A stretch of 39,484 nt of DNA from Bacteroidota bacterium (GTDB taxonomy: Bacteria > Bacteroidota > Bacteroidia > Bacteroidales > F082). The notes under the pieces are model-generated. The model saw only the letters and a list, made by a program, of their open reading frames with translations, ran no database searches and was not told the DNA's origin. Below are positions 25,431-33,583 of the stretch, piece after piece. A program made the position numbers and the translations under genes. Location of the stretch: the NCBI GenBank assembly GCA_014382445.1, contig JACNJS010000031.1, positions 1 through 39,484 on the forward strand, in the 5' to 3' direction. The stretch's first letter is position 1. The number at the start of each line of letters is the position of its first letter.

Positions 25431-27620
25431 CTACTTTATAAACAACAACTCCCTGTACTTTGGCAAAGGCCATAATTCATCATCAACCAGCATTTCAAGT
25501 TTATCAACGTGGTTACGGATCTCTTCAAAATAAAAACGGACATCATTTTTATAAGCAAGTGCCTGATCATATACATTATCAATTTTGTTGGCTGTTTTTC
25601 TTGCTTCAACCATTTGTTCAACATAATCCTTTATCGCTGAAATATGGTTGGAGATATCCTTAATTGTATTTAGCTGATTTTTTGAAAGCTTAACATATGA
25701 TTTTGAATCAAGTACATCCTTTAATCCCTTTGCATTTTCAATAAGACGGTTTTGGTAATGAATTGCAGTAGGGAGTATATGATTTGTTGCCAGATCACCC
25801 ATTATCCGTGATTCGATCTGAATTTTTCGGGTGTACTTTTCCAATTTTATTGAGTATCTTGCTTCAATCTCCGTTTTCGACATAACATGATGTCGTTCAA
25901 ACAGTTTTATACTTTTTTCGCTTACAAAGGCTACTAATGCTTCAGGAGTGAAGCGGTGGTTCGACAGCCCCCTTCTCTTTGCCTCTTCTTCCCATTCTTT
26001 TGAATATGAATTACCCTCAAAGCGGATATTTTTTGATTCTTTAATATAACGTTTAACAACTTCAAATATGGCATCTTTCTTTTTTGCACCATTTTGAATA
26101 AGTCCGTCAACTTCTGATTTGAATTTTGATAGCTGGTCGGCCATAATTGTGTTAAGCACAAACATTGGTTTGGCAGTATTTGCCGAAGAACCAACTGCTC
26201 TGAACTCAAACTTGTTACCCGTAAATGCAAATGGGGAGGTTCTGTTTCTATCGGTATTGTCAAAGAGAATTTCCGGAATTTTAGGTATGTCAATAATAAT
26301 ATCGTTTACGGATTTGTGTTTCACTTTACCGTTTGAAGACATTTTTTCAATCTCATTAAGTGTGGCAGTAATTTGGTCACCTACAAATACGGAGATGATA
26401 GCCGGTGGTGCTTCGTGTGCACCAAGACGCAAGTCGTTTCCTGCTGATGCTATGCTTGCCCTTACGAGCTCTTCATTATCGTGAACAGCTTTAAGTATGT
26501 TTGCAAGTATTGTGATGAATCTGAAATTGTCGTTTTGAGTTTTACCCGGTGATAATAAATTAACACCCGTGTTAGTTTCTAGCGACCAGTTATTATGTTT
26601 ACCCGATCCGTTTACTCCTGCATATGGTTTTTCGTGAAGAAGAGCGTTAAAATTATGTCGGCGAGCTACAAAATCTAATAAATGTATGAGCAATTGGTTA
26701 TGATCAACAGCAATATTTACCTCTTCATAAACAGGTGCACATTCAAATTGGTTGGGGGCTACTTCGTTATGTCGGGTTTTTAGGGGAATTCCAAGTTTAT
26801 GCGACTCAATTTCCAAGTCTTGCATAAAAGCCAGTACTCTGTTATGGATAGTCCCGAAATAGTGATCTGAAAGTTGTTGGTCTTTCGCCGATGAGTGACC
26901 AAAAACAGTTTTTCCGATAAGAACGAGGTCGGGACGCGCAGCAAATAATGCTGAATCCACTAAAAAATACTCCTGTTCCCATCCGAGATTAGCAAATACT
27001 TTATCTACATTATTATCAAAATACTTACATACACTAACTGCTGCTGAATCCAGTGCTCGCATCGACTTAAGCAATGGTGTTTTATAATCCAGGGAATCGC
27101 CCGTATAAGAGACAAAAATTGTTGGAATACAGAGAGTGCTTTCTATTATAAATGCAGGCGAAGTTGGATCCCATGCAGTATAACCCCGTGCCTCAAAAGT
27201 GCTTCTTATACCACCACTTGGAAAGCTTGATGCATCGGGTTCCTGTTGTATTAATGATGTGCCATGAAACTCTTCAAGTGCCTGGCCATTTTCGGCAGGG
27301 TTAATAAATGCATCGTGTTTTTCAGCATTTGCTCCTGTTAAAGGATGAAACCAGTGTGTATAATGAGTAGCACCTTTATTTAATGCCCAGGCTTTCATAG
27401 CAGAGGCAACCTGATTGGTAATTTTTCTGTCGATACTAATACCTTTATCCATGGCTTTAACAACTCCGTTATAAGCTTCTTCGGTTAGATATTCTTTCAT
27501 AACCGATTTATTAAAAGTCATGGATCCAAAATAATCAGATACTTTATTTGATGGATAAACTATTTTTTCAATTGGTCGGTCAAGGGTTTTTTTTAATGCT
27601 GTAAATCTAAAGTTTGCCAT
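25431..27620 (-). CDS. glnN: glutamine synthetase, type III
   Basis: A 729-residue cytoplasmic enzyme making glutamine from glutamate, ammonia and ATP. Length and layout match the large type III (GlnN) enzymes of Bacteroides rather than type I. Landmarks: the HYTHWFHPLTGANAEKHDAF segment, FPSGGIRSTFEARGYTAWDP, NLGWEQEYFLVD with catalytic glutamates, RHNEVAPNQFECAPVYEE, the GVNGSGKHNNWSLET glutamate-binding motif, RLGAHEAPPAIISVF, and NRTSPFAFTGNKFEFRAVGSS. It is preceded by a strong AGGAGG ribosome-binding site that overlaps the stop codon of the symporter gene, so it is translationally coupled to it. Confidence 0.96.
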   Translation of the reverse strand: MANFRFTALKKTLDRPIEKIVYPSNKVSDYFGSMTFNKSVMKEYLTEEAYNGVVKAMDKGISIDRKITNQVASAMKAWALNKGATHYTHWFHPLTGANAEKHDAFINPAENGQALEEFHGTSLIQQEPDASSFPSGGIRSTFEARGYTAWDPTSPAFIIESTLCIPTIFVSYTGDSLDYKTPLLKSMRALDSAAVSVCKYFDNNVDKVFANLGWEQEYFLVDSALFAARPDLVLIGKTVFGHSSAKDQQLSDHYFGTIHNRVLAFMQDLEIESHKLGIPLKTRHNEVAPNQFECAPVYEEVNIAVDHNQLLIHLLDFVARRHNFNALLHEKPYAGVNGSGKHNNWSLETNTGVNLLSPGKTQNDNFRFITILANILKAVHDNEELVRASIASAGNDLRLGAHEAPPAIISVFVGDQITATLNEIEKMSSNGKVKHKSVNDIIIDIPKIPEILFDNTDRNRTSPFAFTGNKFEFRAVGSSANTAKPMFVLNTIMADQLSKFKSEVDGLIQNGAKKKDAIFEVVKRYIKESKNIRFEGNSYSKEWEEEAKRRGLSNHRFTPEALVAFVSEKSIKLFERHHVMSKTEIEARYSIKLEKYTRKIQIESRIMGDLATNHILPTAIHYQNRLIENAKGLKDVLDSKSYVKLSKNQLNTIKDISNHISAIKDYVEQMVEARKTANKIDNVYDQALAYKNDVRFYFEEIRNHVDKLEMLVDDELWPLPKYRELLFIK

Positions 27621-27625
27621 ATTTT

Positions 27626-27631
27626 CCTCCT
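27626..27631 (-). promoter_or_regulatory. unusually strong Shine-Dalgarno (AGGAGG) for glnN
   Basis: AGGAGG lies 5 bases upstream of the glnN ATG and overlaps the symporter stop codon (TAG at 27632-27630). Shine-Dalgarno sequences are generally weak or absent at other starts in this window, so this stands out. Confidence 0.75.
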
Positions 27632-29081
27632 AAGTAGTTTTTTTTCTTGTTAAATATAATCCGATAAATGCCAACGCCCCATTAATTATAAGCAGTTCAA
27701 ATCCTATTTCATATCCTTTTAAATATATTGTTGAATAATGACTTATAAAATAGGAAAGAACAGGTGCAATAATTGCGATAACAGGTACAAGTTTATCATG
27801 CGCTTTAAACTTTGTTAGTAATCCAAATGCATACAATCCTAAAAGCGGTCCGTAAGTATAACCTGCAAAAGTAAATAGCTGCGCAATAACAGCCTGGTTA
27901 TTAATTATTTTAAATAATAAGATGACAAAAATAATTATTATTGACATTGCGACGTGAACTATGTATCGCTTTTTTTTCAAAAGTTTTTCATCGTCTGCAT
28001 GTTTTTTGTCTAACTCTAATATGTCGATACTAAATGATGTAGTTAATGAAGTTAAAGCGCTATCGGCACTGGAATAGGCAGCTGAGATAAGTCCTATAAT
28101 AAAAACTATTCCTGCAGCTGTTCCAAGATAATTAAAAGCAATGTCGGGAAAAACATGATCACTCGAAAGGGGAGAGGCAATATTAAAATGGCCTGAGTAT
28201 AAAAACAACAAAGCACCTAAAAACAAGAAAATCAGGTTAACCGGAATGAGTATCAGACTTAATGTGGTCATATTTTTTTGAGCATCTTTTAAGTTACTGC
28301 AACTCAGATTTTTTTGCATCATATCCTGGTCGAGGCCTGTCATTACTATTGTGATAAACACGCCGCTAAGAAATAGTTTTATAAAATTTTGCTTAGAATT
28401 AATATCGATTATTATCGTTTCGGAAAGTGTACTGTTCCAAACACCTGATATTGCATCGATCATCCTAATATCCATGTGGTTTACAATAATTACTATTGTT
28501 GCAATAACAGCGCCAAGCATAAATGTTGTTTGTAAAGTATCTGTCCAGATTATGGTTTTAATCCCTCCTTTTAAAGTATACAATTGTATCAATCCCATGA
28601 AAATGGTAACAGTAACCCAGAATGGGATTTTAAAATAATCGAAAACAAATACCTGTAGTACCGATACAACCAGGAACATCCTAAAGGAAGCGCCAATAAT
28701 TCGTGATATCAAAAAATAAACGGCCCCTGTTTTATAGGAAAAATTCCCAAAACGTATACCAAGGTAAGTGTAAATAGATGTAAGGTTTAGCTTATAATAC
28801 ATCGGTAATAGTACGGTTGATATTACTGCATATCCTACAACATATCCGAGCACAATTATAAAATAGGAAAACCCTGTATCACCAACCCATCCAGGTATTG
28901 AAATGAACGTAACTCCCGACAATGAAGCGCCTATCATTCCATAAGCAACCACAAACCATGGCGATTTATGATTACCAATAAAAAAGCTTTGATTGTCAGC
29001 TTTACGTGAAGTAAACCATGAAATAGAAAAGATAATAAATGTATAAATCAGGAAACTTCCAAAAATTAATTCCGGGCTCAT
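27630..29081 (-). CDS. sodium:solute symporter (SSS family)
   Basis: A 483-residue inner-membrane protein with about 13 hydrophobic segments. SSS-family features include YGMIGASLSGVTFISIPGWVGD (helix 1-2 region), FLISRIIGASFRMFLVVSVLQ, GGIKTIIWTDTLQTTFMLG (the family signature) and FIIGLISAAYSSADSALTSL with the Ser/Ala pattern of the sodium site. Substrate is unknown; relatives carry sugars, amino acids, nucleosides or sialic acid. The gene starts 7 bases after gmhB and ends on the glnN ribosome-binding site. Adjacency to glutamine synthetase hints at an amino-acid or nitrogenous substrate, which is only an inference. Confidence 0.88.
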   Translation of the reverse strand: MSPELIFGSFLIYTFIIFSISWFTSRKADNQSFFIGNHKSPWFVVAYGMIGASLSGVTFISIPGWVGDTGFSYFIIVLGYVVGYAVISTVLLPMYYKLNLTSIYTYLGIRFGNFSYKTGAVYFLISRIIGASFRMFLVVSVLQVFVFDYFKIPFWVTVTIFMGLIQLYTLKGGIKTIIWTDTLQTTFMLGAVIATIVIIVNHMDIRMIDAISGVWNSTLSETIIIDINSKQNFIKLFLSGVFITIVMTGLDQDMMQKNLSCSNLKDAQKNMTTLSLILIPVNLIFLFLGALLFLYSGHFNIASPLSSDHVFPDIAFNYLGTAAGIVFIIGLISAAYSSADSALTSLTTSFSIDILELDKKHADDEKLLKKKRYIVHVAMSIIIIFVILLFKIINNQAVIAQLFTFAGYTYGPLLGLYAFGLLTKFKAHDKLVPVIAIIAPVLSYFISHYSTIYLKGYEIGFELLIINGALAFIGLYLTRKKTT

Positions 29082-29088
29082 AATTGTT

Positions 29089-29652
29089 TTATTGCTTGTT
29101 TATTAGGTTTTTTAGGTGATATAAACTTGTTACCTGGTAATTAGCTAACCCAGTTGTTATTTCATCATTATTGTCGCTCATAACAAAAATTGTTTTCATG
29201 CCTGTGTTGTTTCCAAATTCGATATCGGTAATTGAATCACCAACCATTATACTTTTTTTGGTATCTATTTCCGGAAAATCTCTAATGGCCTTATCAGCCA
29301 TTTTTGGTGATGGTTTTCTGCAATTATGGGGACTTTCAGCAACATCAGTACAATAATAAACCGAATCAATCCTGCCGCCTGTTTTGCCGATTTGGTTTAT
29401 CATATGATTGTTTACTTCTATTAGTTCTGCTTCTGTCATGATCCCTTTTCCAACACCTTGTTGGTTTGTAATTACAATAATCCTGTTGAAAACTGAAGCA
29501 AAAAAAGCAAGGCTTTCTAAAACTCCCGGAAGGAATTCAAACTGCTCTGGCGTTTTAACGTAACCTCCAACAATTCGCTTGTTTATTACACCGTCACGGT
29601 CTAAAAATAATGACCATGTATTGTCGATATTTTTAAGGAAATCGTGATTCAT
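29089..29652 (-). CDS. gmhB: D-glycero-D-manno-heptose 1,7-bisphosphate phosphatase-type HAD enzyme
   Basis: A 187-residue HAD-IIIA phosphatase that removes the C7 phosphate in the ADP-heptose pathway. Motif I is LFLDRDGVIN (D18, D20), motif II VITNQQGVGKG (60-70), then RKPSPKM and GDSITDIEFG (motif IV). The zinc loop is short, with C101, H109 and C111 visible, against the usual Cys/His set of E. coli GmhB, so full zinc binding is uncertain. Start ATG at 29652. The gene lies 7 bases before the symporter; gmhA is two genes upstream, separated by the Fic gene. Histidinol-phosphatase (HisB-N type) is the other option. Confidence 0.87.
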   Translation of the reverse strand: MNHDFLKNIDNTWSLFLDRDGVINKRIVGGYVKTPEQFEFLPGVLESLAFFASVFNRIIVITNQQGVGKGIMTEAELIEVNNHMINQIGKTGGRIDSVYYCTDVAESPHNCRKPSPKMADKAIRDFPEIDTKKSIMVGDSITDIEFGNNTGMKTIFVMSDNNDEITTGLANYQVTSLYHLKNLINKQ

Positions 29653-29752
29653 TATTGTTGTGATGTTTTTTTTGTTTTATAGTTGGTCGAATGCTTAGTT
29701 GCATAAATTCTCTCATTCAATCATTTTTTATGATGGGTATTAGCCAAAGTAC

Positions 29753-30826
29753 TTATTTGTTCAATGTTAACAATTCTATTAATTTAATATTTATATAATA
29801 ATTCCCTGTTCCAAGTTTTTCCTTTTTTAAAAGTCCGTCATTGGATAACTGATTTAAATATTTTGAAGCCGTAATTCTTGATACACCTAAATCATTTTCA
29901 ATAAATTCAATTTTTGTGTAAGGATGTTTAAATAAGTTATTTAATAAGTCCTGACTGTAAAATTTGTAATTATCTCGCAATAAATTTTTATACTCAAAAA
30001 TCAAGTCTTTAATTTGACTAATTAATACAATAGTTTCTTTTGCTATTTGTTCGATACCATTTAATAAATAGATAATCCAATTTTCCCAATTATCTGTTTT
30101 TCTAACTTCTTGTAATAGTTTGTAATAATCACTTTTATTTTCAATGATATATCGACTTAAATATAAAATTGGCAAATCCAATAATCCATTCATCACTAAA
30201 TATAATCCAATAATTATTCGTCCTGTTCTTCCGTTTCCATCATAAAAAGGATGGATACTTTCAAATTGATAATGTATAATTGCCATTTTAACAAGAGGGT
30301 CAAAGTCAGATATTGTTTCATCATTGACAAACTGTTCAAGATTTGTCATTAATTCTTGAATTGTACGGTAATCTTGTGGTGGTGTATAAACAACATTCCC
30401 CGTTGTTACATTTTTTAGAGTAGTCCCTGGAACTTTTCTAAATCCGGCATTATTTTTTTCAAGTACAGAATGTATTTCAATTATATCATTGTTTGTAAGG
30501 ATTTTATTCTTAGAAATTAGTTTAAATCCCGTTTTTAGTGCTGCAATATAATTTTGAACCTCCTTGGCATTTAACGATTTAAATCCTTCGAGGTTTAATT
30601 CTGCTTTATAAATGTCATCATGAGTTGTAATGATATTTTCAATTGCAGAGCTGTCTTTTGCTTCTTGAAGTCCTAATGTATTAATCAGTATGTTTTCGTT
30701 TGGAATACTTGAAACAACTCCTTTTAATTCTGCCAATGCTCTATGAGCAGAAGCCAACTTTTTCAATATTTTTCGACTTTCAATGTCTTTGTTGAGTGGT
30801 AATTTTTTTAGTTTTTCAGTGTCCAT
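29753..30826 (-). CDS. Fic-domain protein (AMPylator/nucleotidyl transferase) with N-terminal inhibitory helix and C-terminal winged helix
   Basis: A 357-residue cytoplasmic protein. The Fic motif HPFYDGNGRTGR (192-203) contains catalytic His192 and the Arg/Asn/Gly set required for transferring AMP (or a similar nucleotide group). An inhibitory motif of the S-x3-E-N type (S59-E63-N64 in SSAIEN) precedes the domain, so self-inhibition is expected. The flap region GNVVYTPP lies upstream at about 143-150. A C-terminal winged helix (about 300-345, VSRITASKYLNQLSNDGLL) may bind DNA or regulate expression. It sits between gmhB and gmhA with its own promoter-like box, and its sequence is very AT-rich, so it looks like a transferred gene. 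No adjacent antitoxin gene is seen. Confidence 0.88.
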   Translation of the reverse strand: MDTEKLKKLPLNKDIESRKILKKLASAHRALAELKGVVSSIPNENILINTLGLQEAKDSSAIENIITTHDDIYKAELNLEGFKSLNAKEVQNYIAALKTGFKLISKNKILTNNDIIEIHSVLEKNNAGFRKVPGTTLKNVTTGNVVYTPPQDYRTIQELMTNLEQFVNDETISDFDPLVKMAIIHYQFESIHPFYDGNGRTGRIIIGLYLVMNGLLDLPILYLSRYIIENKSDYYKLLQEVRKTDNWENWIIYLLNGIEQIAKETIVLISQIKDLIFEYKNLLRDNYKFYSQDLLNNLFKHPYTKIEFIENDLGVSRITASKYLNQLSNDGLLKKEKLGTGNYYINIKLIELLTLNK

Positions 30827-30853
30827 TATGTAAAGTTATTTCTGTTTTCTTTA

Positions 30854-30861
30854 CAAAGATA
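30854..30861 (-). promoter_or_regulatory. Bacteroidota -7 box (TATCTTTG) for the Fic gene
   Basis: Minus-strand TATCTTTG fits TAnnTTTG, 27 bases upstream of the Fic ATG, and suggests expression independent of gmhA. Confidence 0.5.
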
Positions 30862-30965
30862 TGTCATTATGTTAAGAAATCTTGTTTTTCTTTGCATATT
30901 AACTAAAGTCTGATAAAATTTTTCAGCTTCTTTATTAGACTATGTTCTGTTCTGCTATATTTTGG

Positions 30966-31544
30966 TTACCTGGGGAATAAAGTACTTTCAACCTCTTCAC
31001 AAATTACATGGCCAATCAGGATATGTGTTTCCTGTATGCGGGCTGTATTTTTTGAAGGTACTTTTATGCAAATGTCAGCAATTTCTGCAATTTTCCCACC
31101 TGACAATCCGGTTAACCCAACTGTAAACATTCCCAATTTCTTTGCTTCAGTTAGAGCATTTACTACGTTGATTGAATTACCTGAAGTACTGATTCCGATT
31201 AGTACATCGCCGCTTTTTCCGGCAGCTTTTATCATACGGCTAAAAACATCATCGTAACTGTAATCGTTGGCAACAGCCGTAACAAATGAGGAGTTTACAT
31301 GGAGTGCTTCGGCATAAAGAGGTTCGCGGTCATAGTTAAATCTTCCGGATAATTCAGCAGCAATATGTTGTGCATCAGCGGCACTTCCCCCATTTCCGCA
31401 AAGGAGTACTTTCCCGTAGTTTTTAAACGAAGCAATACACAGGTCAGCAGCTTGTTTAATCAAGATAATGTTATTTTTATCTTCTGCAAAAAGTTGCTTG
31501 GTTGAGATGGAGTCTGTTATAGAACTAATTATCTTTTTAGTCAT
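30966..31544 (-). CDS. gmhA: D-sedoheptulose 7-phosphate isomerase
   Basis: A 192-residue SIS-domain enzyme that makes D-glycero-D-manno-heptose 7-phosphate, the first step to ADP-heptose for LPS core. GNGGSAADAQHIAAEL (51-66) holds His60 and Glu64, and RIQETHILIGH holds Gln171 and His179; these match the zinc ligands of E. coli GmhA. STSGNSINV (120-128) is the phosphate-binding loop, and LSGRFNYDREPL is the family loop after the first motif. Length is normal. A TAATTTTG box ends six bases before the ATG, implying a very short or absent leader. Confidence 0.95.
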   Translation of the reverse strand: MTKKIISSITDSISTKQLFAEDKNNIILIKQAADLCIASFKNYGKVLLCGNGGSAADAQHIAAELSGRFNYDREPLYAEALHVNSSFVTAVANDYSYDDVFSRMIKAAGKSGDVLIGISTSGNSINVVNALTEAKKLGMFTVGLTGLSGGKIAEIADICIKVPSKNTARIQETHILIGHVICEEVESTLFPR

Positions 31545-31549
31545 GTTGG

Positions 31550-31557
31550 CAAAATTA
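31550..31557 (-). promoter_or_regulatory. Bacteroidota -7 box (TAATTTTG) almost touching the gmhA start
   Basis: Minus-strand TAATTTTG fits TAnnTTTG and ends 5 bases before the gmhA ATG; use of it would give an almost leaderless mRNA. Confidence 0.4.
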
Positions 31558-31647
31558 TGAAATTTAATTTCTTATTATTCAAATACACTGATTACCTAAA
31601 TTACTTGACCGATGGCAGTCAGGAATCCTAAATCAAAATTTTTAAAA

Positions 31648-33426
31648 CTAAATATGCTCAATATCAGCAATCATATATGAACGGTATTCTTTTAGCAAGT
31701 TGGCTTTTGAAATCATGCCAACATATTTTGTGCCCTCAAGCACAATCATATTGTAATTACCTGTTTTATTGAACTTGTTAATCACATCCCTCGCATCTGA
31801 ATCCACGTTTACCTTTTCATCCGACAGCGGACTGTAAAGAAATTTAGATATTGGATCAGAATATTTTGAGGTGTCGAACATTACGTTACGTACTTCAACA
31901 AGCAATACCAGACCAATAAAATGATCATCGTCATCGATAACAATAAAAATATTTCGTTTTGTTTTTTTTATAAGTTTCACTAGATCACCGAGTGTACTCT
32001 TTAGATTTAATCTTAGCACATCGTTTTCAAGTAATGACCTAATGCTTAGCTGTTTAATAACGGTCATATCCTTATATTCATACATATCGCCTTGTTCGGC
32101 AAGTTTTTGTGTAAAAATAGAATGTTTGTTAAATCTTTTTGCTATCATATACGCAATAGATGTTGATAACATAAGCGGTACTATTAATTCATAACCGTTG
32201 CTCATTTCTGCAACAAGGAAAATAGCTGTAAGCGGTGCCATTAATACTGCTCCTAGAACGCTGGCCATTCCAACCAGTGTGAAGTTACTTTCGTGAAGGT
32301 TAATTTTAGTGCTTAATTCATTAATCGCACTGGAAAGGACAAATCCTGTTAGTCCTCCCATTACGGCTGCAGGTGCAAAAATTCCGCCCACTCCACCGGC
32401 TTCTGTTGTTAGAGTAGTGGCAATTACCTTAAAAATTATTAGCAACACCACAAAAATTGTGAGGGTTAAAAATGCATTCGAACCATCAACAAAAGTATAA
32501 TTAAGCAGTTCGTTTGATTTTCCACTAACAATTAGTCTTATTGCATCATACCCCTCCGAATATAAAGGTGGCATAAGGTAAAGAAGTAAACCCAGCACTC
32601 CTCCTCCAATAATAGCTTTTGCCCAAATTGACTTTATACGTTCGAATTGTTGAATAATTTTAAAATGCATGTAATGAAAATAAACGGCAACAAACCCTCC
32701 AATTATGCCAAGAATAATATAATATGGAAGGTCTTGAATTATAAATTCTTCGGTAACTTTAAAGTGGACAAGGTATTGCTCGGCGGTTAGCAATTTAGTA
32801 GTAACTGCGCCAGTAACGGAAGCCATTAAAATTGGAATTAATGCTGAAGCAGAAAGGTTTAATAACAACACCTCAAAACTGAAAATTACTGCGGCAATTG
32901 GGGTTGTAAAAATAGAAGCCATAGCTCCTGCTGCGCCACAACCTATTAATAAGGTTTTGTGTTTGTAACTTAATTTAAGAAGCTGGCCAATTGATGACCC
33001 GATTGATGCACCGGTTGAAATAATTGGTGACTCCAATCCAACCGACCCGCCAAAACCAGCAGTTAGGGATCCGCCTACAAGTGATGAAAAAATCTTATGA
33101 TTTCTCATGCTTCCGTCCAGTTTTGAGATAACATAAAGTATTCGTGGAACACCATGCCCAACATTATCTTTTACAATATATTTAAGGAAAATTACAGTAA
33201 GTAATATCCCAATTACCGGAAAGCCAATTAATAAAAGGATTGTATCGGTATCAGAATAAAAACTGAACAGTTTATCGCCTATTGTTATTACAGTTACTTT
33301 TAGAATAGCTGCAGCTACGCCAGCCAGAAAGCCGATAATTATACTAAGTATGATCACGAAAGCCTGGTCGGTTAGGTTTCGTGCACGCCAGCTTAGGAAG
33401 TTATTATAAATCAGATGTCTGTTCAT
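31648..33426 (-). CDS. ClC-family chloride channel/transporter with two CBS domains
   Basis: A 592-residue protein: the ClC membrane domain is about residues 20-435, and two cytoplasmic CBS domains occupy about 455-590. Selectivity-filter regions are GHGVP (90-94; usual GSGIP), GLESP (130-134; usual GKEGP, gating Glu132 kept) and GGIFAP. The filter serine is replaced by His and the GKEGP lysine by Leu, so ion selectivity may differ from E. coli ClcA. The CBS pair may sense adenosine nucleotides. Start ATG 33426 is 20 bases downstream of a TAGATTTG box. It could be an exchanger or a channel; gene context does not say. Confidence 0.9.
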   Translation of the reverse strand: MNRHLIYNNFLSWRARNLTDQAFVIILSIIIGFLAGVAAAILKVTVITIGDKLFSFYSDTDTILLLIGFPVIGILLTVIFLKYIVKDNVGHGVPRILYVISKLDGSMRNHKIFSSLVGGSLTAGFGGSVGLESPIISTGASIGSSIGQLLKLSYKHKTLLIGCGAAGAMASIFTTPIAAVIFSFEVLLLNLSASALIPILMASVTGAVTTKLLTAEQYLVHFKVTEEFIIQDLPYYIILGIIGGFVAVYFHYMHFKIIQQFERIKSIWAKAIIGGGVLGLLLYLMPPLYSEGYDAIRLIVSGKSNELLNYTFVDGSNAFLTLTIFVVLLIIFKVIATTLTTEAGGVGGIFAPAAVMGGLTGFVLSSAINELSTKINLHESNFTLVGMASVLGAVLMAPLTAIFLVAEMSNGYELIVPLMLSTSIAYMIAKRFNKHSIFTQKLAEQGDMYEYKDMTVIKQLSIRSLLENDVLRLNLKSTLGDLVKLIKKTKRNIFIVIDDDDHFIGLVLLVEVRNVMFDTSKYSDPISKFLYSPLSDEKVNVDSDARDVINKFNKTGNYNMIVLEGTKYVGMISKANLLKEYRSYMIADIEHI

Positions 33427-33446
33427 ATGAACATTCTTGAATTGCG

Positions 33447-33454
33447 CAAATCTA
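33447..33454 (-). promoter_or_regulatory. Bacteroidota -7 box (TAGATTTG) for the ClC gene
   Basis: Minus-strand TAGATTTG fits TAnnTTTG and lies 20 bases upstream of the ATG at 33426. Confidence 0.45.
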
Positions 33455-33583
33455 AAAAGAAAATAAGAATGGAGGGTGAATGATGTTGGTTATTTATTAA
33501 AAGTTGTGTGAGAGGTTGTTGTTGAGGTTGTCAAATGTCTCTCATTAACTTTATAACCTAACAACCCGATAACTCAGTAACTC

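Noticed and set aside
29753-30826. Fic/Doc toxin-antitoxin pair
   Set aside because: The inhibitory motif is inside the same protein and no small antitoxin gene flanks it.
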